This document shows, piece after piece, positions 1-8,223 of a stretch of DNA of 64,000 bases; the first letter of the stretch is position 1, and each line of letters opens with the position of its first letter. Origin of the DNA: Shewanella metallivivens (GTDB taxonomy: Bacteria > Pseudomonadota > Gammaproteobacteria > Enterobacterales > Shewanellaceae); assembly GCF_028750675.1 (NCBI RefSeq), contig NZ_JAQQPZ010000015.1, positions 107,767 to 171,766 of the forward strand, written 5' to 3'. The notes below the pieces were generated by a model that searched no databases, was not told the origin of the DNA, and saw only the letters and a list, made by a program, of their open reading frames with translations. The translations under genes were made by a program, and so were the position numbers.

Positions 1-174
1 ATTGGGTTTACCTTTCGCAGGGGTAATGCCGGTCATCGCACTGTGGCCAGTCATATCTTCGGCAATATGTAACCAATCTGGATGCCAATAAAAAGTGGCT
101 CCTGCTAATGTATTCCAGCCATGTACTCCTGATTTTTCACCTTTGTAGATAAGGTCTTCGATAGAATATGACAT
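1..174 (-). CDS. N-terminal part of an unidentified protein, cut by the window edge
   Basis: Reading leftwards from the ATG at 174, a frame stays open for 58 codons to the window edge and begins MSYSIEDLIYKGEKSGVHGW. The residues that follow are rich in Trp, His and Gly, and there is no signal peptide or obvious membrane segment in the visible part. I do not recognise the family. The start is supported by an AGAACATA stretch just upstream and by a perfect CRP-type palindrome about 115 bp before the ATG. The rest of the gene lies outside the window, so the function cannot be judged. Confidence 0.6.
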   Translation of the reverse strand, partial: MSYSIEDLIYKGEKSGVHGWNTLAGATFYWHPDWLHIAEDMTGHSAMTGITPAKGKPN

Positions 175-282
175 TATGTTCTCCAAGCATTATTAATGAG
201 GTTGTTAGGGTCTGGTCATCGGATAGATAACCGTTTATTCAACTCGCTTTAGATTAGAATGCACCTCATACAACACGGCCTT

Positions 283-298
283 TGTGATCTAGATCACA
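283..298. promoter_or_regulatory. perfect CRP-type palindrome
   Basis: TGTGATCTAGATCACA matches the TGTGA-N6-TCACA CRP consensus without mismatch. It lies about 115 bp upstream of the ATG at 174 on the minus strand. A possible -10 (TCTAAT or TAATCT on the minus strand) lies near 258-265, so class II activation of that leftward gene is plausible. The rest of the 328-bp gap (175-502) holds only the purD terminator. Confidence 0.7.
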
Positions 299-439
299 CA
301 AGGTGTAAGGTGAATGATTATTAACCTTTGGCGTTAATTGAAACATTAACCTTGCCGATCAGTCTTAAGATCATAATACCAGAGGGAGGGTTATTATTTG
401 GTTCACATGGCATGTAAGAGCATTTGCGGTCGTAAAAAT

Positions 440-477
440 AAATACTCCCTGCGATGTTGCCATCGAAGGGAGTATTT
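440..477 (-). terminator. long hairpin downstream of purD
   Basis: AATACTCCCT pairs with AGGGAGTATT, and inside it CGATG pairs with CATCG around a TTGC loop. This gives a near-continuous stem of 15 bp. On the minus strand it is followed by an ATTTATTTTT tail. It ends purD and may also work in the other direction. Confidence 0.75.
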
Positions 478-502
478 TACGCTAACAATATAAGCGAATG
501 GT

Positions 503-1804
503 TTACGCTTTGCCTTGCTCACGAGCAATGGCGCGGTAAGCAATATCGGTACGGAAGTAAACGTCATCCCAATGGATAGCATCTACTAATGCATAAGCTG
601 CTTGTTGCGCTTCGGTGACGCTGTGACCTAGCGCGGTAGCACACAATACGCGGCCACCATTTGTGACCACATGGCCGTCTTTCATCTCGGTGCCAGCATG
701 GAATACTTTGCCGTTGATATCACCAAGGGTTAAGCCGTCAATCACATCGCCTTTGTTGTAGGTATCAGGGTAACCACCTGCAGCCATCACTACACCGACT
801 GCTGCGCGCGAGTCAAATTCTGCGGTGACCTTGTCTAATTCACCACGAGTGGCTGCCAGGCAAAGCTCAACAATGTCAGACTGTAAACGCATCATAATCG
901 GCTGGGTTTCTGGGTCGCCAAAGCGGCAGTTGTATTCAAGCACTTTAGCGCTGCCATCAGGTGCAATCATTAAACCCGCGTATAAAAAGCCAGTGTAAAC
1001 ATTGCCTTCAGCCGCCATGCCATCAACGGTTGGGCGAATAACATTGGCAATCGTCCAGTCGTGTACGGCTTGAGTGACCACAGGCGCAGGTGAGTAAGCA
1101 CCCATGCCGCCGGTATTAGGGCCTTGGTCGGCATTGTCGCGGGCTTTATGGTCCTGGCTGGTGGCCATAGCAAGAATGTTTTTGCCGTCAACCATTACGA
1201 TAAAGCTGGCTTCTTCGCCTTTTAAAAATTCTTCAATAACAACACGAGAACCTGCATCGCCAAATTTATTACCGGCAAGCATGTCATCAATAGCGGCATC
1301 GGCCTGGGCTTGATCGGCAGCGATAATCACGCCTTTACCTGCAGCTAAACCGTCGGCTTTAATTACGACAGGGAAACCCGTTTTAGCGGTTAATGTAGCC
1401 GCGTAAGCTTTAGCGGGTGCAATCTCAGTGAAGTTTGAGTAGTCAGCCGTTGGAATGTTGTGACGGGCTAAAAAGTCTTTGGTGAAGGCTTTTGACGATT
1501 CGAGCTGTGCTGCGCCTTTTGTTGGGCCAAAAATAGGTAAACCGGCAGCATTAAAAGCATCGACAACGCCTAATGATAATGGCACTTCAGGGCCGACAAT
1601 GGTTATCTCAATCTTGTTGTCTTGAGCAAACTTAACTAAATCAGCAATAGCTTCAACTTGAATGGCCACATTTTCTAATTTTGGCTCTAAAGAAGTTCCA
1701 GCATTACCGGGTGCAACAAACACTTTTGTGACTTGAGCAGACTGAGCCGCTTTCCAGGCTAAAGCATGTTCACGACCGCCACCGCCAATAATAAGTACCT
1801 GCAT
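503..1804 (-). CDS. purD: phosphoribosylamine-glycine ligase (GARS)
   Basis: This cytoplasmic enzyme ligates glycine to 5-phosphoribosylamine using ATP, the second step of de novo purine synthesis. The 433 residues match the family length (about 430). The N-terminus MQVLIIGGGGREHALAWK is the typical PurD Gly-rich start. The ATP-grasp region includes GFPVVIKADGLAAGKGV near residues 143-159, and the NCRFGDPETQ signature lies near 290-300. It is downstream of purH on the same strand, but an intrinsic terminator lies between them, so it may rely on readthrough or its own promoter. A hairpin terminator follows the stop. No unusual features were seen. Confidence 0.97.
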   Translation of the reverse strand: MQVLIIGGGGREHALAWKAAQSAQVTKVFVAPGNAGTSLEPKLENVAIQVEAIADLVKFAQDNKIEITIVGPEVPLSLGVVDAFNAAGLPIFGPTKGAAQLESSKAFTKDFLARHNIPTADYSNFTEIAPAKAYAATLTAKTGFPVVIKADGLAAGKGVIIAADQAQADAAIDDMLAGNKFGDAGSRVVIEEFLKGEEASFIVMVDGKNILAMATSQDHKARDNADQGPNTGGMGAYSPAPVVTQAVHDWTIANVIRPTVDGMAAEGNVYTGFLYAGLMIAPDGSAKVLEYNCRFGDPETQPIMMRLQSDIVELCLAATRGELDKVTAEFDSRAAVGVVMAAGGYPDTYNKGDVIDGLTLGDINGKVFHAGTEMKDGHVVTNGGRVLCATALGHSVTEAQQAAYALVDAIHWDDVYFRTDIAYRAIAREQGKA

Positions 1805-1849
1805 CTTTATTCACCTTTTTAATAAACTAAATAATATGATTCTTTAAAC

Positions 1850-1876
1850 GAAAAAAGCAGCCAAAGAAGGCTGCTT
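1850..1876 (-). terminator. intrinsic terminator between purH and purD
   Basis: On the minus strand AAGCAGCC-TTCTTT-GGCTGCTT is followed directly by a T-run. It lies between the purH stop and the purD start and probably lowers purD expression relative to purH. Confidence 0.85.
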
Positions 1877-1890
1877 GTTTCAAGTGGAAT

Positions 1891-3480
1891 TTAGTGGCGG
1901 AAGTGACGCATGCCAGTAAATACCATGGCCATACCGTGCTCGTCTGCCGCGGCGATGATTTCTTCATCTCGAATTGAACCGCCAGGCTGGATGATACAAC
2001 TAATCCCCGCAGCCGCTGCAGCATCGATGCCGTCACGGAATGGGAAGAAAGCATCAGATGCCATTACTGAGTTTTCAACCACTAAACCTTCATCGCTTGC
2101 TTTAATACCAGCAATTTTAGCGGAGTAAACGCGGCTCATTTGGCCTGCTCCGACACCAATTGTCATGCCATCTTTGGCGTACACAATGGCGTTAGATTTA
2201 ACAAACTTAGCCACTTTCCAGCAGAACATTAAGTCTTTTAATTCATCTGCTGTGGGCTGGCGCTTAGATACCACTTTAATGTCTTCTAGGTTAACCATAC
2301 CTTGATCGCGGTCTTGCACTAACAGGCCGCCATTAACACGCTTGTAATCTAGGGTGGTGGTTTGAGTGTTCCACACGCCACACTCAAGTAAACGCACGTT
2401 GGCTTTGGTTGCAACAATGTCGCGTGCTGCTTGGCTGACCGTTGGCGCGATAATCACTTCAACAAACTGACGGTCTACAATGGCTTGGGCTGTTTGTGCA
2501 TCTAACTCTTGGTTAAAGGCAATAATACCGCCAAAGGCTGATGTTGGGTCGGTTTTAAAGGCGCGGTCGTAGGCTTCTAGTAGGTTAGCACCTAATGCCA
2601 CACCACAAGGGTTAGCGTGTTTAACGATAACGCAGGCTGGGCCTTCAAACTCTTTTACGCATTCAAGTGCGGCATCAGTGTCGGCAATGTTGTTGTAAGA
2701 CAAGGCTTTGCCTTGTAACTGAATCGCGCTGGCAACTGAGGCTTCATCAATTTGCGTATCAACATAAAAGGCGGCTTTTTGATGGCTGTTTTCACCGTAG
2801 CGCAAATCTTGCTTTTTGATGAACTGTGAATTGAACGTACGTGGGAATGTAGAATCGTCGTGGCACTCATCCTTGCTGTGTGCTGGCACCATAGTACCAA
2901 AGTAATTGGCGATCATTCCGTCGTAAGCAGCGGTATGTTCAAAGGCTGCAATGGCAAGGTCAAAGCGAGTTTCTAAGGTAGTGCTGCCATTGTTGGCTTG
3001 CATCTCAGCAATCACGCGACCGTAGTCTTTTGCGTTAACCACAATTGTGGTGTCTTTGTGGTTTTTGGCGGTTGAGCGCACCATGGTTGGACCGCCAATG
3101 TCGATGTTCTCTACAGCGTCGGCTAAGGTACAACCTGGTTTTGCCACAGTTTCAGCAAATGGATATAAGTTAACGGCCACTAAATCGATAGGGTTAATGG
3201 CGTTTTGTTCCATTACCACTTCGTCAATGCCACGACGAGCTAAAATGCCGCCGTGAATTTTTGGGTGCAGGGTTTTAACACGACCATCCATAATTTCTGG
3301 GTGACCTGTGTAGTCAGAAACTTCAATTACCGGGATATTATTGTCTGCAAGTAGCTTTGCAGTACCGCCCGTTGATAAGAGTTCAACACCTTGTGCATGC
3401 AGCGCTTGTGCAAACTCAAGGATTCCAGTTTTATCTGATACGCTTAACAGCGCGCGACGAATTGGTCTGACATTATTCAT
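1891..3480 (-). CDS. purH: bifunctional AICAR formyltransferase / IMP cyclohydrolase
   Basis: PurH catalyses the last two steps of IMP synthesis: formylation of AICAR and ring closure. Its length of 529 residues equals that of the E. coli enzyme. The N-terminal MGS-like cyclohydrolase domain (about 1-190) contains RRALLSVSDKTG and LLSTGGTAKLL. The C-terminal transformylase domain carries LRYGENSHQKAA, VIVKHANPCGVA (about 286-297) and the terminal PGGSIRDEEIIAAADEHG. It is the first gene of the leftward purH-purD unit, divergent from the MerR-family gene. I could not find a convincing PurR operator upstream. The start at 3480 fits the family's N-terminus. Confidence 0.97.
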   Translation of the reverse strand: MNNVRPIRRALLSVSDKTGILEFAQALHAQGVELLSTGGTAKLLADNNIPVIEVSDYTGHPEIMDGRVKTLHPKIHGGILARRGIDEVVMEQNAINPIDLVAVNLYPFAETVAKPGCTLADAVENIDIGGPTMVRSTAKNHKDTTIVVNAKDYGRVIAEMQANNGSTTLETRFDLAIAAFEHTAAYDGMIANYFGTMVPAHSKDECHDDSTFPRTFNSQFIKKQDLRYGENSHQKAAFYVDTQIDEASVASAIQLQGKALSYNNIADTDAALECVKEFEGPACVIVKHANPCGVALGANLLEAYDRAFKTDPTSAFGGIIAFNQELDAQTAQAIVDRQFVEVIIAPTVSQAARDIVATKANVRLLECGVWNTQTTTLDYKRVNGGLLVQDRDQGMVNLEDIKVVSKRQPTADELKDLMFCWKVAKFVKSNAIVYAKDGMTIGVGAGQMSRVYSAKIAGIKASDEGLVVENSVMASDAFFPFRDGIDAAAAAGISCIIQPGGSIRDEEIIAAADEHGMAMVFTGMRHFRH

Positions 3481-3711
3481 GTAGGTACAGGGTCCACTAG
3501 TTTGATTTTAAGGATCTTTCGTAAAACAGAATTGACTCAAGTCTGCTTTACCAAAGGCCCTTATGAAGTTGCTATAACACTTCTAGATAACAGTCTTATG
3601 ATCAGGCGGGCATATTTTATCGTAAACCGCTTGTATTGGGTGTTTTTTCTATGTGATTTCACAATATTGAAATAAGAACAAAGATAATCAAAAATAATCC
3701 ACAATAAACCC

Positions 3712-3743
3712 TTGACCTTGGATTAAACTCTAAGGTTTATACT
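3712..3743 (+). promoter_or_regulatory. MerR-type over-spaced promoter and operator
   Basis: A -35 TTGACC (3712-3717) and a -10 TATACT (3738-3743) are separated by 20 bp. The imperfect dyad ACCTT-GGATT...ACTCT-AAGGT (3715-3736) fills the spacer. Long spacing with an operator between the elements is the hallmark of MerR-family metal-responsive promoters, where metal-bound regulator untwists the DNA. It points to autoregulation of the regulator-permease operon. The rest of the gap 3481-3711 should hold the purH promoter on the other strand; nothing else stands out there. Confidence 0.8.
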
Positions 3744-3799
3744 TAAGATAATTTCAGAGACTTTTTAGCTGAATACACTTTCTGAGTAGAGGTTAAATT

Positions 3800-4261
3800 A
3801 TGTATCGAATTGGCGAGCTTTCAGCCTTGTACGACATTAAGGCTGACACGTTACGGTTTTACGAAAAGCATGGGCTGCTGTCTCCTTCGAGCCGTTCAGA
3901 CTCAGGCTATCGATTATATAATCAAGACGACTCTGAAAGGTTGAAGTTTATCCTGCGTGCCAAGGCGGTGGGGTTTTCGCTTAATGACATTGCCGATTTA
4001 TTGTCTATAGAAGTAGATAAATCAAACCGTGCCTGTGCTGAAGTGAAAGGCTTGGTCGACACTAAGCTTGAACAAGTTGAAGCAAAACTGGCTGAGTTAC
4101 AGCATTTTGCGACGTCGTTAAAGAGTTTATCTAACACCTGTTGTGGTGGCCCTGATAGCGCTGAGCATTGCTCGATATTGGAAGCGTTAGAGTCGTCAGA
4201 TCAACATATTATTGCCAAAAAAGAACAGCATCATTTCTCTCATTCAGGTCATAAGGACTAA
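3800..4261 (+). CDS. MerR-family metal-responsive regulator, ZntR-like
   Basis: A cytoplasmic dimeric transcription activator of 153 residues. The N-terminal winged helix reads MYRIGELSALYDIKADTLRF, followed by the conserved YEKHGLLSPSSRSDSGYRLY, then a dimerisation helix (about 75-112) and a metal-binding C-terminus. Cys79, Cys114, Cys115 and Cys124 fall at the same positions as the zinc ligands of E. coli ZntR, and the CSILEALE tail is also shared. ZntR His119 is replaced by Asp, with a His at 123, so the metal preference may differ from Zn. The C-terminus is His-rich. It is followed after 2 nt by the permease, so the two are co-transcribed from the over-spaced promoter. Confidence 0.9.
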   Translation: MYRIGELSALYDIKADTLRFYEKHGLLSPSSRSDSGYRLYNQDDSERLKFILRAKAVGFSLNDIADLLSIEVDKSNRACAEVKGLVDTKLEQVEAKLAELQHFATSLKSLSNTCCGGPDSAEHCSILEALESSDQHIIAKKEQHHFSHSGHKD

Positions 4262-4263
4262 AT

Positions 4264-5742
4264 ATGTTATTGACCAATTTTGTTCATTTATTTTTAGAGT
4301 CCGCCCCTTGGCTTTTGCTGGGTTTAGTATTAGCAGGGTTGTTAAAGGTGTTTGTGCCAATGGCATGGATGCAAAAGCAACTGGGTGGTCATGGGGTAAA
4401 AACGGTATTTAAAGCGGCATTATTAGGTGCGCCGTTACCTTTATGTTCGTGCGGGGTGATCCCTGCGGCGGTTGGCTTGCGCCGTGCGGGTGCGTCAAAA
4501 GCAGCCACGACCTCATTTTTAGTGTCGACTCCAGAAACCGGTGTCGATTCGATTACCGTTTCTTACGTGCTACTCGGGCCGTTTATGGCCATAGTGCGCC
4601 CTATTGCAGCTATTACTAGCGCGATTGTGGCGGGGCTATTGGTCGGGCGCGATGACGATGATGGTGTGCCAGCAATGACTGAGACTCAAGCTGACAACAC
4701 GACAACTGCAAAAGTTGAGTCGTCTTGCTGTGCAAGCAAAAAGACCGGTCAATCAAGCTCGTCTCAAGCGACGTCAACTCTCCATAACGGCAAGGCTGAT
4801 ACTGTGCAGCATGCTGGGGTGAAAATGACCGCAGTTAACACCGAGTCTGTGTTAAGCCCTATGGCCTCAGCCAAGGTGTTGAGTGCTGGACCAGCGCCAG
4901 CGCAAAGCCGTTGTTGTGCAACTAACGCTGATGCACCATCTCAGCCTGAATCATCTGGGTCATGTTGTAGCACTAATGCAGCAGCTCCTAAAAAACCAGA
5001 CACGGTTAAATCCAGTTGTTGCAGTAGTCTGGCTGAGCCAAAAGGTGAGGCGGTAAGCAGTTGTTGTGCATCCAAGTCAGCGCCAGCAAACAAAGATGAA
5101 GCGGTAAACGCTGAACAAGAGAGCTGCTGCGCTTCAACTCAAGATATGGCAACTGAGTTAAAGCAAAACAGTGTAATGAGCCGAGTATTCTCTGGTTTGC
5201 ATTATGCGGCCACAGATTTAATTAAAGACACTACGCTATGGTTATTAGTCGGGTTGTTTTTTGCCGCTTTAGTGCAGACTTACGTGCCAAGCGATTTTTT
5301 AGTGAAGTGGGGCGACGGTATTTTAGCCATGTTAGTGATGGTGCTAGTGTCTATCCCTATGTATATCTGTGCTACTGCTTCAACGCCGATTGCGGCAGGT
5401 TTACTGTTAGCGGGAGTGTCTCCTGGTGCGGTATTGGTGTTTATGATGGCAGGCCCAGCCACGAATATCGCAACACTGGGTGTTGTGACTAAAGAGTTAG
5501 GCAAACGTGCGCTTTATGGCTATTTAGGCGGTGTTATCGGTGTGTCATTAGCCTTTGGTGTATTGGTTAATTATTTAGTCGACATATTTGGCTTTAAAGT
5601 GATGCCACAAATTAGTGAAGAGCATGCATTATTGCCCCAAGGAGTAGTGGCCGTATCTGGTATTGTGTTAGCGATATTAATGGCTAAAGTGTTATGGGAT
5701 ATGATCCCAAAAGCCAATAAAGACAAAAGCTGCTGTTCATAA
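4264..5742 (+). CDS. ArsP/DUF318-type permease with a Cys-pair-rich cytoplasmic loop
   Basis: An inner-membrane protein of 492 residues from the DUF318/ArsP_1 permease family, some members of which export arsenicals. The two membrane halves are about residues 8-128 and 310-480. The first half contains the PLPLCSCGVIPAA motif with Cys61 and Cys63. The second half has STPIAAGLLLAGVSPG. Between them lies a hydrophilic insert (about 130-305) with Cys-Cys pairs at 155-156, 217-218, 234-235, 252-253, 267-268 and 288-289; a further pair is at 490-491. Such pairs suggest binding of soft metals or metalloids before export. It is co-transcribed with the MerR regulator. The substrate is not known from sequence; arsenite, Zn, Cd or another thiophilic ion are options. 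Confidence 0.85.
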   Translation: MLLTNFVHLFLESAPWLLLGLVLAGLLKVFVPMAWMQKQLGGHGVKTVFKAALLGAPLPLCSCGVIPAAVGLRRAGASKAATTSFLVSTPETGVDSITVSYVLLGPFMAIVRPIAAITSAIVAGLLVGRDDDDGVPAMTETQADNTTTAKVESSCCASKKTGQSSSSQATSTLHNGKADTVQHAGVKMTAVNTESVLSPMASAKVLSAGPAPAQSRCCATNADAPSQPESSGSCCSTNAAAPKKPDTVKSSCCSSLAEPKGEAVSSCCASKSAPANKDEAVNAEQESCCASTQDMATELKQNSVMSRVFSGLHYAATDLIKDTTLWLLVGLFFAALVQTYVPSDFLVKWGDGILAMLVMVLVSIPMYICATASTPIAAGLLLAGVSPGAVLVFMMAGPATNIATLGVVTKELGKRALYGYLGGVIGVSLAFGVLVNYLVDIFGFKVMPQISEEHALLPQGVVAVSGIVLAILMAKVLWDMIPKANKDKSCCS

Positions 5743-5780
5743 TCAGCCATTAAACACTGGGCACAAATTGTTAATTTAAT

Positions 5781-5812
5781 AAAGCCAGTGAGCAATATCA
5801 CTGGCTTTTTTA
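5781..5812 (+). terminator. intrinsic terminator after the permease
   Basis: AAAGCCAGTG...CACTGGCTTTTTT forms a 9-10 bp stem with a T-run, 39 bp after the permease stop. Confidence 0.9.
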
Positions 5813-6112
5813 CGGCCATTAATAAGTGATTTGCTTTGTTATGGTGACAAAACTATCTGCATAGATAATGCATAAATAAGTGCCTTTTTTGCATAATGCA
5901 TAATGGGTTAAACCCTTAAAAATACCTTAAGTTTTAAATAATTTTTACATATTATGAAGCACATCATGAATTAACAACAATTAAACATTTCTGCACTTTA
6001 ATTGCACAAATATTGTGATTTACCTCTCCTTGCCTTTTAGCTGCTTGCACTACTATCACGCTCGTAAGATACCTATAAAGTGATAAGTCGTTTAAGCGAC
6101 GCTGGAGTAATG
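5813..6112. other. intergenic region upstream of the multihaem cytochrome
   Basis: This AT-rich stretch has no ORF. ATAATGCATAA-like words recur (around 5866-5873 and 5890-5905), and a TTGCACAAATATTGTGA near 6002-6018 is only a poor CRP/FNR match. It presumably holds the cytochrome promoter. A GGAG at 6104-6107 is the ribosome binding site. Confidence 0.5.
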
Positions 6113-8122
6113 ATGAAAACAATAAAAATGTGCAAAATAGCGCTGTTAATAGCGCTTTCTATGGGGGTAATAGCCTGTGGAAGTGATGGTAAAGACGGCG
6201 CTGATGGCGTAGATGGGCAAGATGGCGCGCCAGGTTTACCTGGTGCAGACGCAACAGCTCCCACGGTGAGTGCTTCAACGGCAACCAATATTGAGTTTAT
6301 TAATCATATTGTTGCTGATGGTATCGTCACGGTCGAATTTGGTGTGACCAACGAATCAGGTTATGCCATCACCGGTTTAACAGATGCATCAATTTACCTT
6401 GCTGCTAAAACCGAAAATGGTATGCAACGCAGTCGAGATGGTAGCGTGGGCGGTAATGCTACGGTGGGTGGTTCATCGCCAACAGAAGGTGCGTCGCTAA
6501 CCCTACTTGATAATGGTAACTATCAATTAGTTGCGCCAATGGCGGGGGTGCAAGCTGACACTGAAGCATTAATTCGTTTGCAAGTTGGCGGAGGCGATAT
6601 TGCCAAGTCACCGTATGTGCTAGTGGCAAAACCTGAGATGATGCATACCTCAACAACAGAAACCTGTTATGCATGTCATGTTGATTATGCCGAGTCTGAT
6701 CTCAAACATGCTGGCTATGTGGCGTTAAATACCGATGGAGAAGTCGACTTTGTTGGTGGTTGTATGGTGTGTCATAACAACGTACCGCGTGATGTCGCTG
6801 CAGACGGCACCTCATTAACCACCGGTGGTTATGCTAAAAACACCATGCAAATGCTTGGACACATTAATCATCAAAATTTTGAAAAAGATTTTGAACCCGC
6901 TAACTGTTATACCTGTCATGCTGAGCCTGTAATGAACACCAGCCTTGCTGGTAACGGTTGTGCTGATTGTCATAACACGTCTAGCAGCTCTAGTTATGCC
7001 CAAGTTATTAGCAACAGTAATAGCAGTGAGTTTGATGCGAGAGAGTTCCACTTAAATAAGAGTGGTTTAGAAACCTTGCAAGCGATGCGTGTGAGTTACA
7101 CCGCTGAAACCACAGCTCCGCAGAAAAATGATGCAGGCATTTGGTGTACCACTATGTCGTTATTTGACATTAGCAGTGGCACCAAGACCCAAGTGAATAT
7201 TGGTTCGTTATACAACAAAGATGGCGACACAACAGGTGCAACCAATGTGGTTGGTAAGCCTATTGTTTATGCTGGTGCTTATTTACATGGCTATTACAAC
7301 GAGTCAATTGTCGGTCGATTTGCTGGCCATGGTAGCAATGAAATCAAAACGGATAATGCTGATGGCTCAAGAACGCACTGTTTCCCATCACCATCAAGTG
7401 GTTTTGATCAAGCAAGTATTATGGCAACGGCTCGCATTTCATTAAGCTACCCAGGTTGGGTGCAAAATGATGGTGAAACGTCTATGTCATTTACAGCCTA
7501 TTCTGACGCTGTTGATCAAACAACAGGTGACATTGTTGAGTATGAGCGTCGCTTAGCTGTGACCAACGATAGCTGTACAACGTGTCATAACAGCGAAACC
7601 AACTACCACAAAAATGGTGCTTACAATAATGGTGGTGTTGATTGCGTCGCTTGTCATAACAATGGACAAGATCGTAGTGCGGCAAACTCAGCCCCTGGTT
7701 ATGGCCCAATGGTACACAGTATGCACTGGGGAATTGGTAACTCGTTATCTGGCGCTAAAACAGATGCTGATGGCAATAATATTACCAACTCTGCCGCGGC
7801 ATTAAATGCCATTAACTGTGTGTCTTGTCATGCTGATGGCATTGACTTGAATGCAATACCTAATCAGTACATACGTGCTAAAGCATTCAATAATGGCGAC
7901 CAAACTAAGATGGCTAGCCCGATAACTGCAAACTGTTTTGCGTGTCATAACGGTGACCAATCGTTGAACCACATGGAGTTAAATGGTGGTGAAATTAGCG
8001 CAGAAAAAGGGTCAGGTAACGACGGTACTTGGTTTACTCAACCTACTGGCGAATCTTGTGCAACATGTCATGCTGAAGGTCGTTCATTTGGTATCGAGAA
8101 ATACCATAAGTTTGAACGCTAA
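6113..8122 (+). CDS. OmcA/MtrC-family outer-membrane multihaem c-type cytochrome lipoprotein
   Basis: A predicted surface lipoprotein for extracellular electron transfer, 669 residues from this start. The frame opens at 6080, but GGAG lies 5 nt before the ATG at 6113, which leads straight into a lipoprotein signal (lipobox GVIAC). After the lipidated Cys come about eight collagen-like Gly-X-Y triplets, then an Ig-like domain. I count nine CxxCH haem sites: four in the first cluster (CYACH, CMVCH, CYTCH, CADCH), then five (CTTCH, CVACH, CVSCH, CFACH, CATCH). The two clusters flank a beta domain. OmcA and MtrC have ten. No MtrA/MtrB-type partners are adjacent, so it must use a conduit encoded elsewhere. 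The family call is firm; the electron acceptor is unknown. Confidence 0.88.
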   Translation: MKTIKMCKIALLIALSMGVIACGSDGKDGADGVDGQDGAPGLPGADATAPTVSASTATNIEFINHIVADGIVTVEFGVTNESGYAITGLTDASIYLAAKTENGMQRSRDGSVGGNATVGGSSPTEGASLTLLDNGNYQLVAPMAGVQADTEALIRLQVGGGDIAKSPYVLVAKPEMMHTSTTETCYACHVDYAESDLKHAGYVALNTDGEVDFVGGCMVCHNNVPRDVAADGTSLTTGGYAKNTMQMLGHINHQNFEKDFEPANCYTCHAEPVMNTSLAGNGCADCHNTSSSSSYAQVISNSNSSEFDAREFHLNKSGLETLQAMRVSYTAETTAPQKNDAGIWCTTMSLFDISSGTKTQVNIGSLYNKDGDTTGATNVVGKPIVYAGAYLHGYYNESIVGRFAGHGSNEIKTDNADGSRTHCFPSPSSGFDQASIMATARISLSYPGWVQNDGETSMSFTAYSDAVDQTTGDIVEYERRLAVTNDSCTTCHNSETNYHKNGAYNNGGVDCVACHNNGQDRSAANSAPGYGPMVHSMHWGIGNSLSGAKTDADGNNITNSAAALNAINCVSCHADGIDLNAIPNQYIRAKAFNNGDQTKMASPITANCFACHNGDQSLNHMELNGGEISAEKGSGNDGTWFTQPTGESCATCHAEGRSFGIEKYHKFER

Positions 8123-8171
8123 TATGCACTATGGCGTTAGCCTTATTGACTAACGACATAGCGTAAATCAC

Positions 8172-8203
8172 AACGGGGATCAATTGATCTCCGTTTTATT
8201 TTG
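8172..8203 (+). terminator. intrinsic terminator after the multihaem cytochrome
   Basis: AACGGGGATCAATTGATCTCCGTTTT is a near-perfect palindrome followed by a T-rich tail. It sits between convergent genes and can serve both. Confidence 0.85.
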
Positions 8204-8223
8204 TTAACTGTTTTAACGGATGA

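Noticed and set aside
3618..3640. Possible PurR operator (TCGTAAACCGCTTG) upstream of purH
   Set aside because: It needs an extra base and several mismatches to fit the PurR consensus.
3651..3662. TGTGATTTCACA upstream of purH resembling a CRP box
   Set aside because: The spacer between half-sites is 2 bp, not 6, so it does not fit the CRP consensus.
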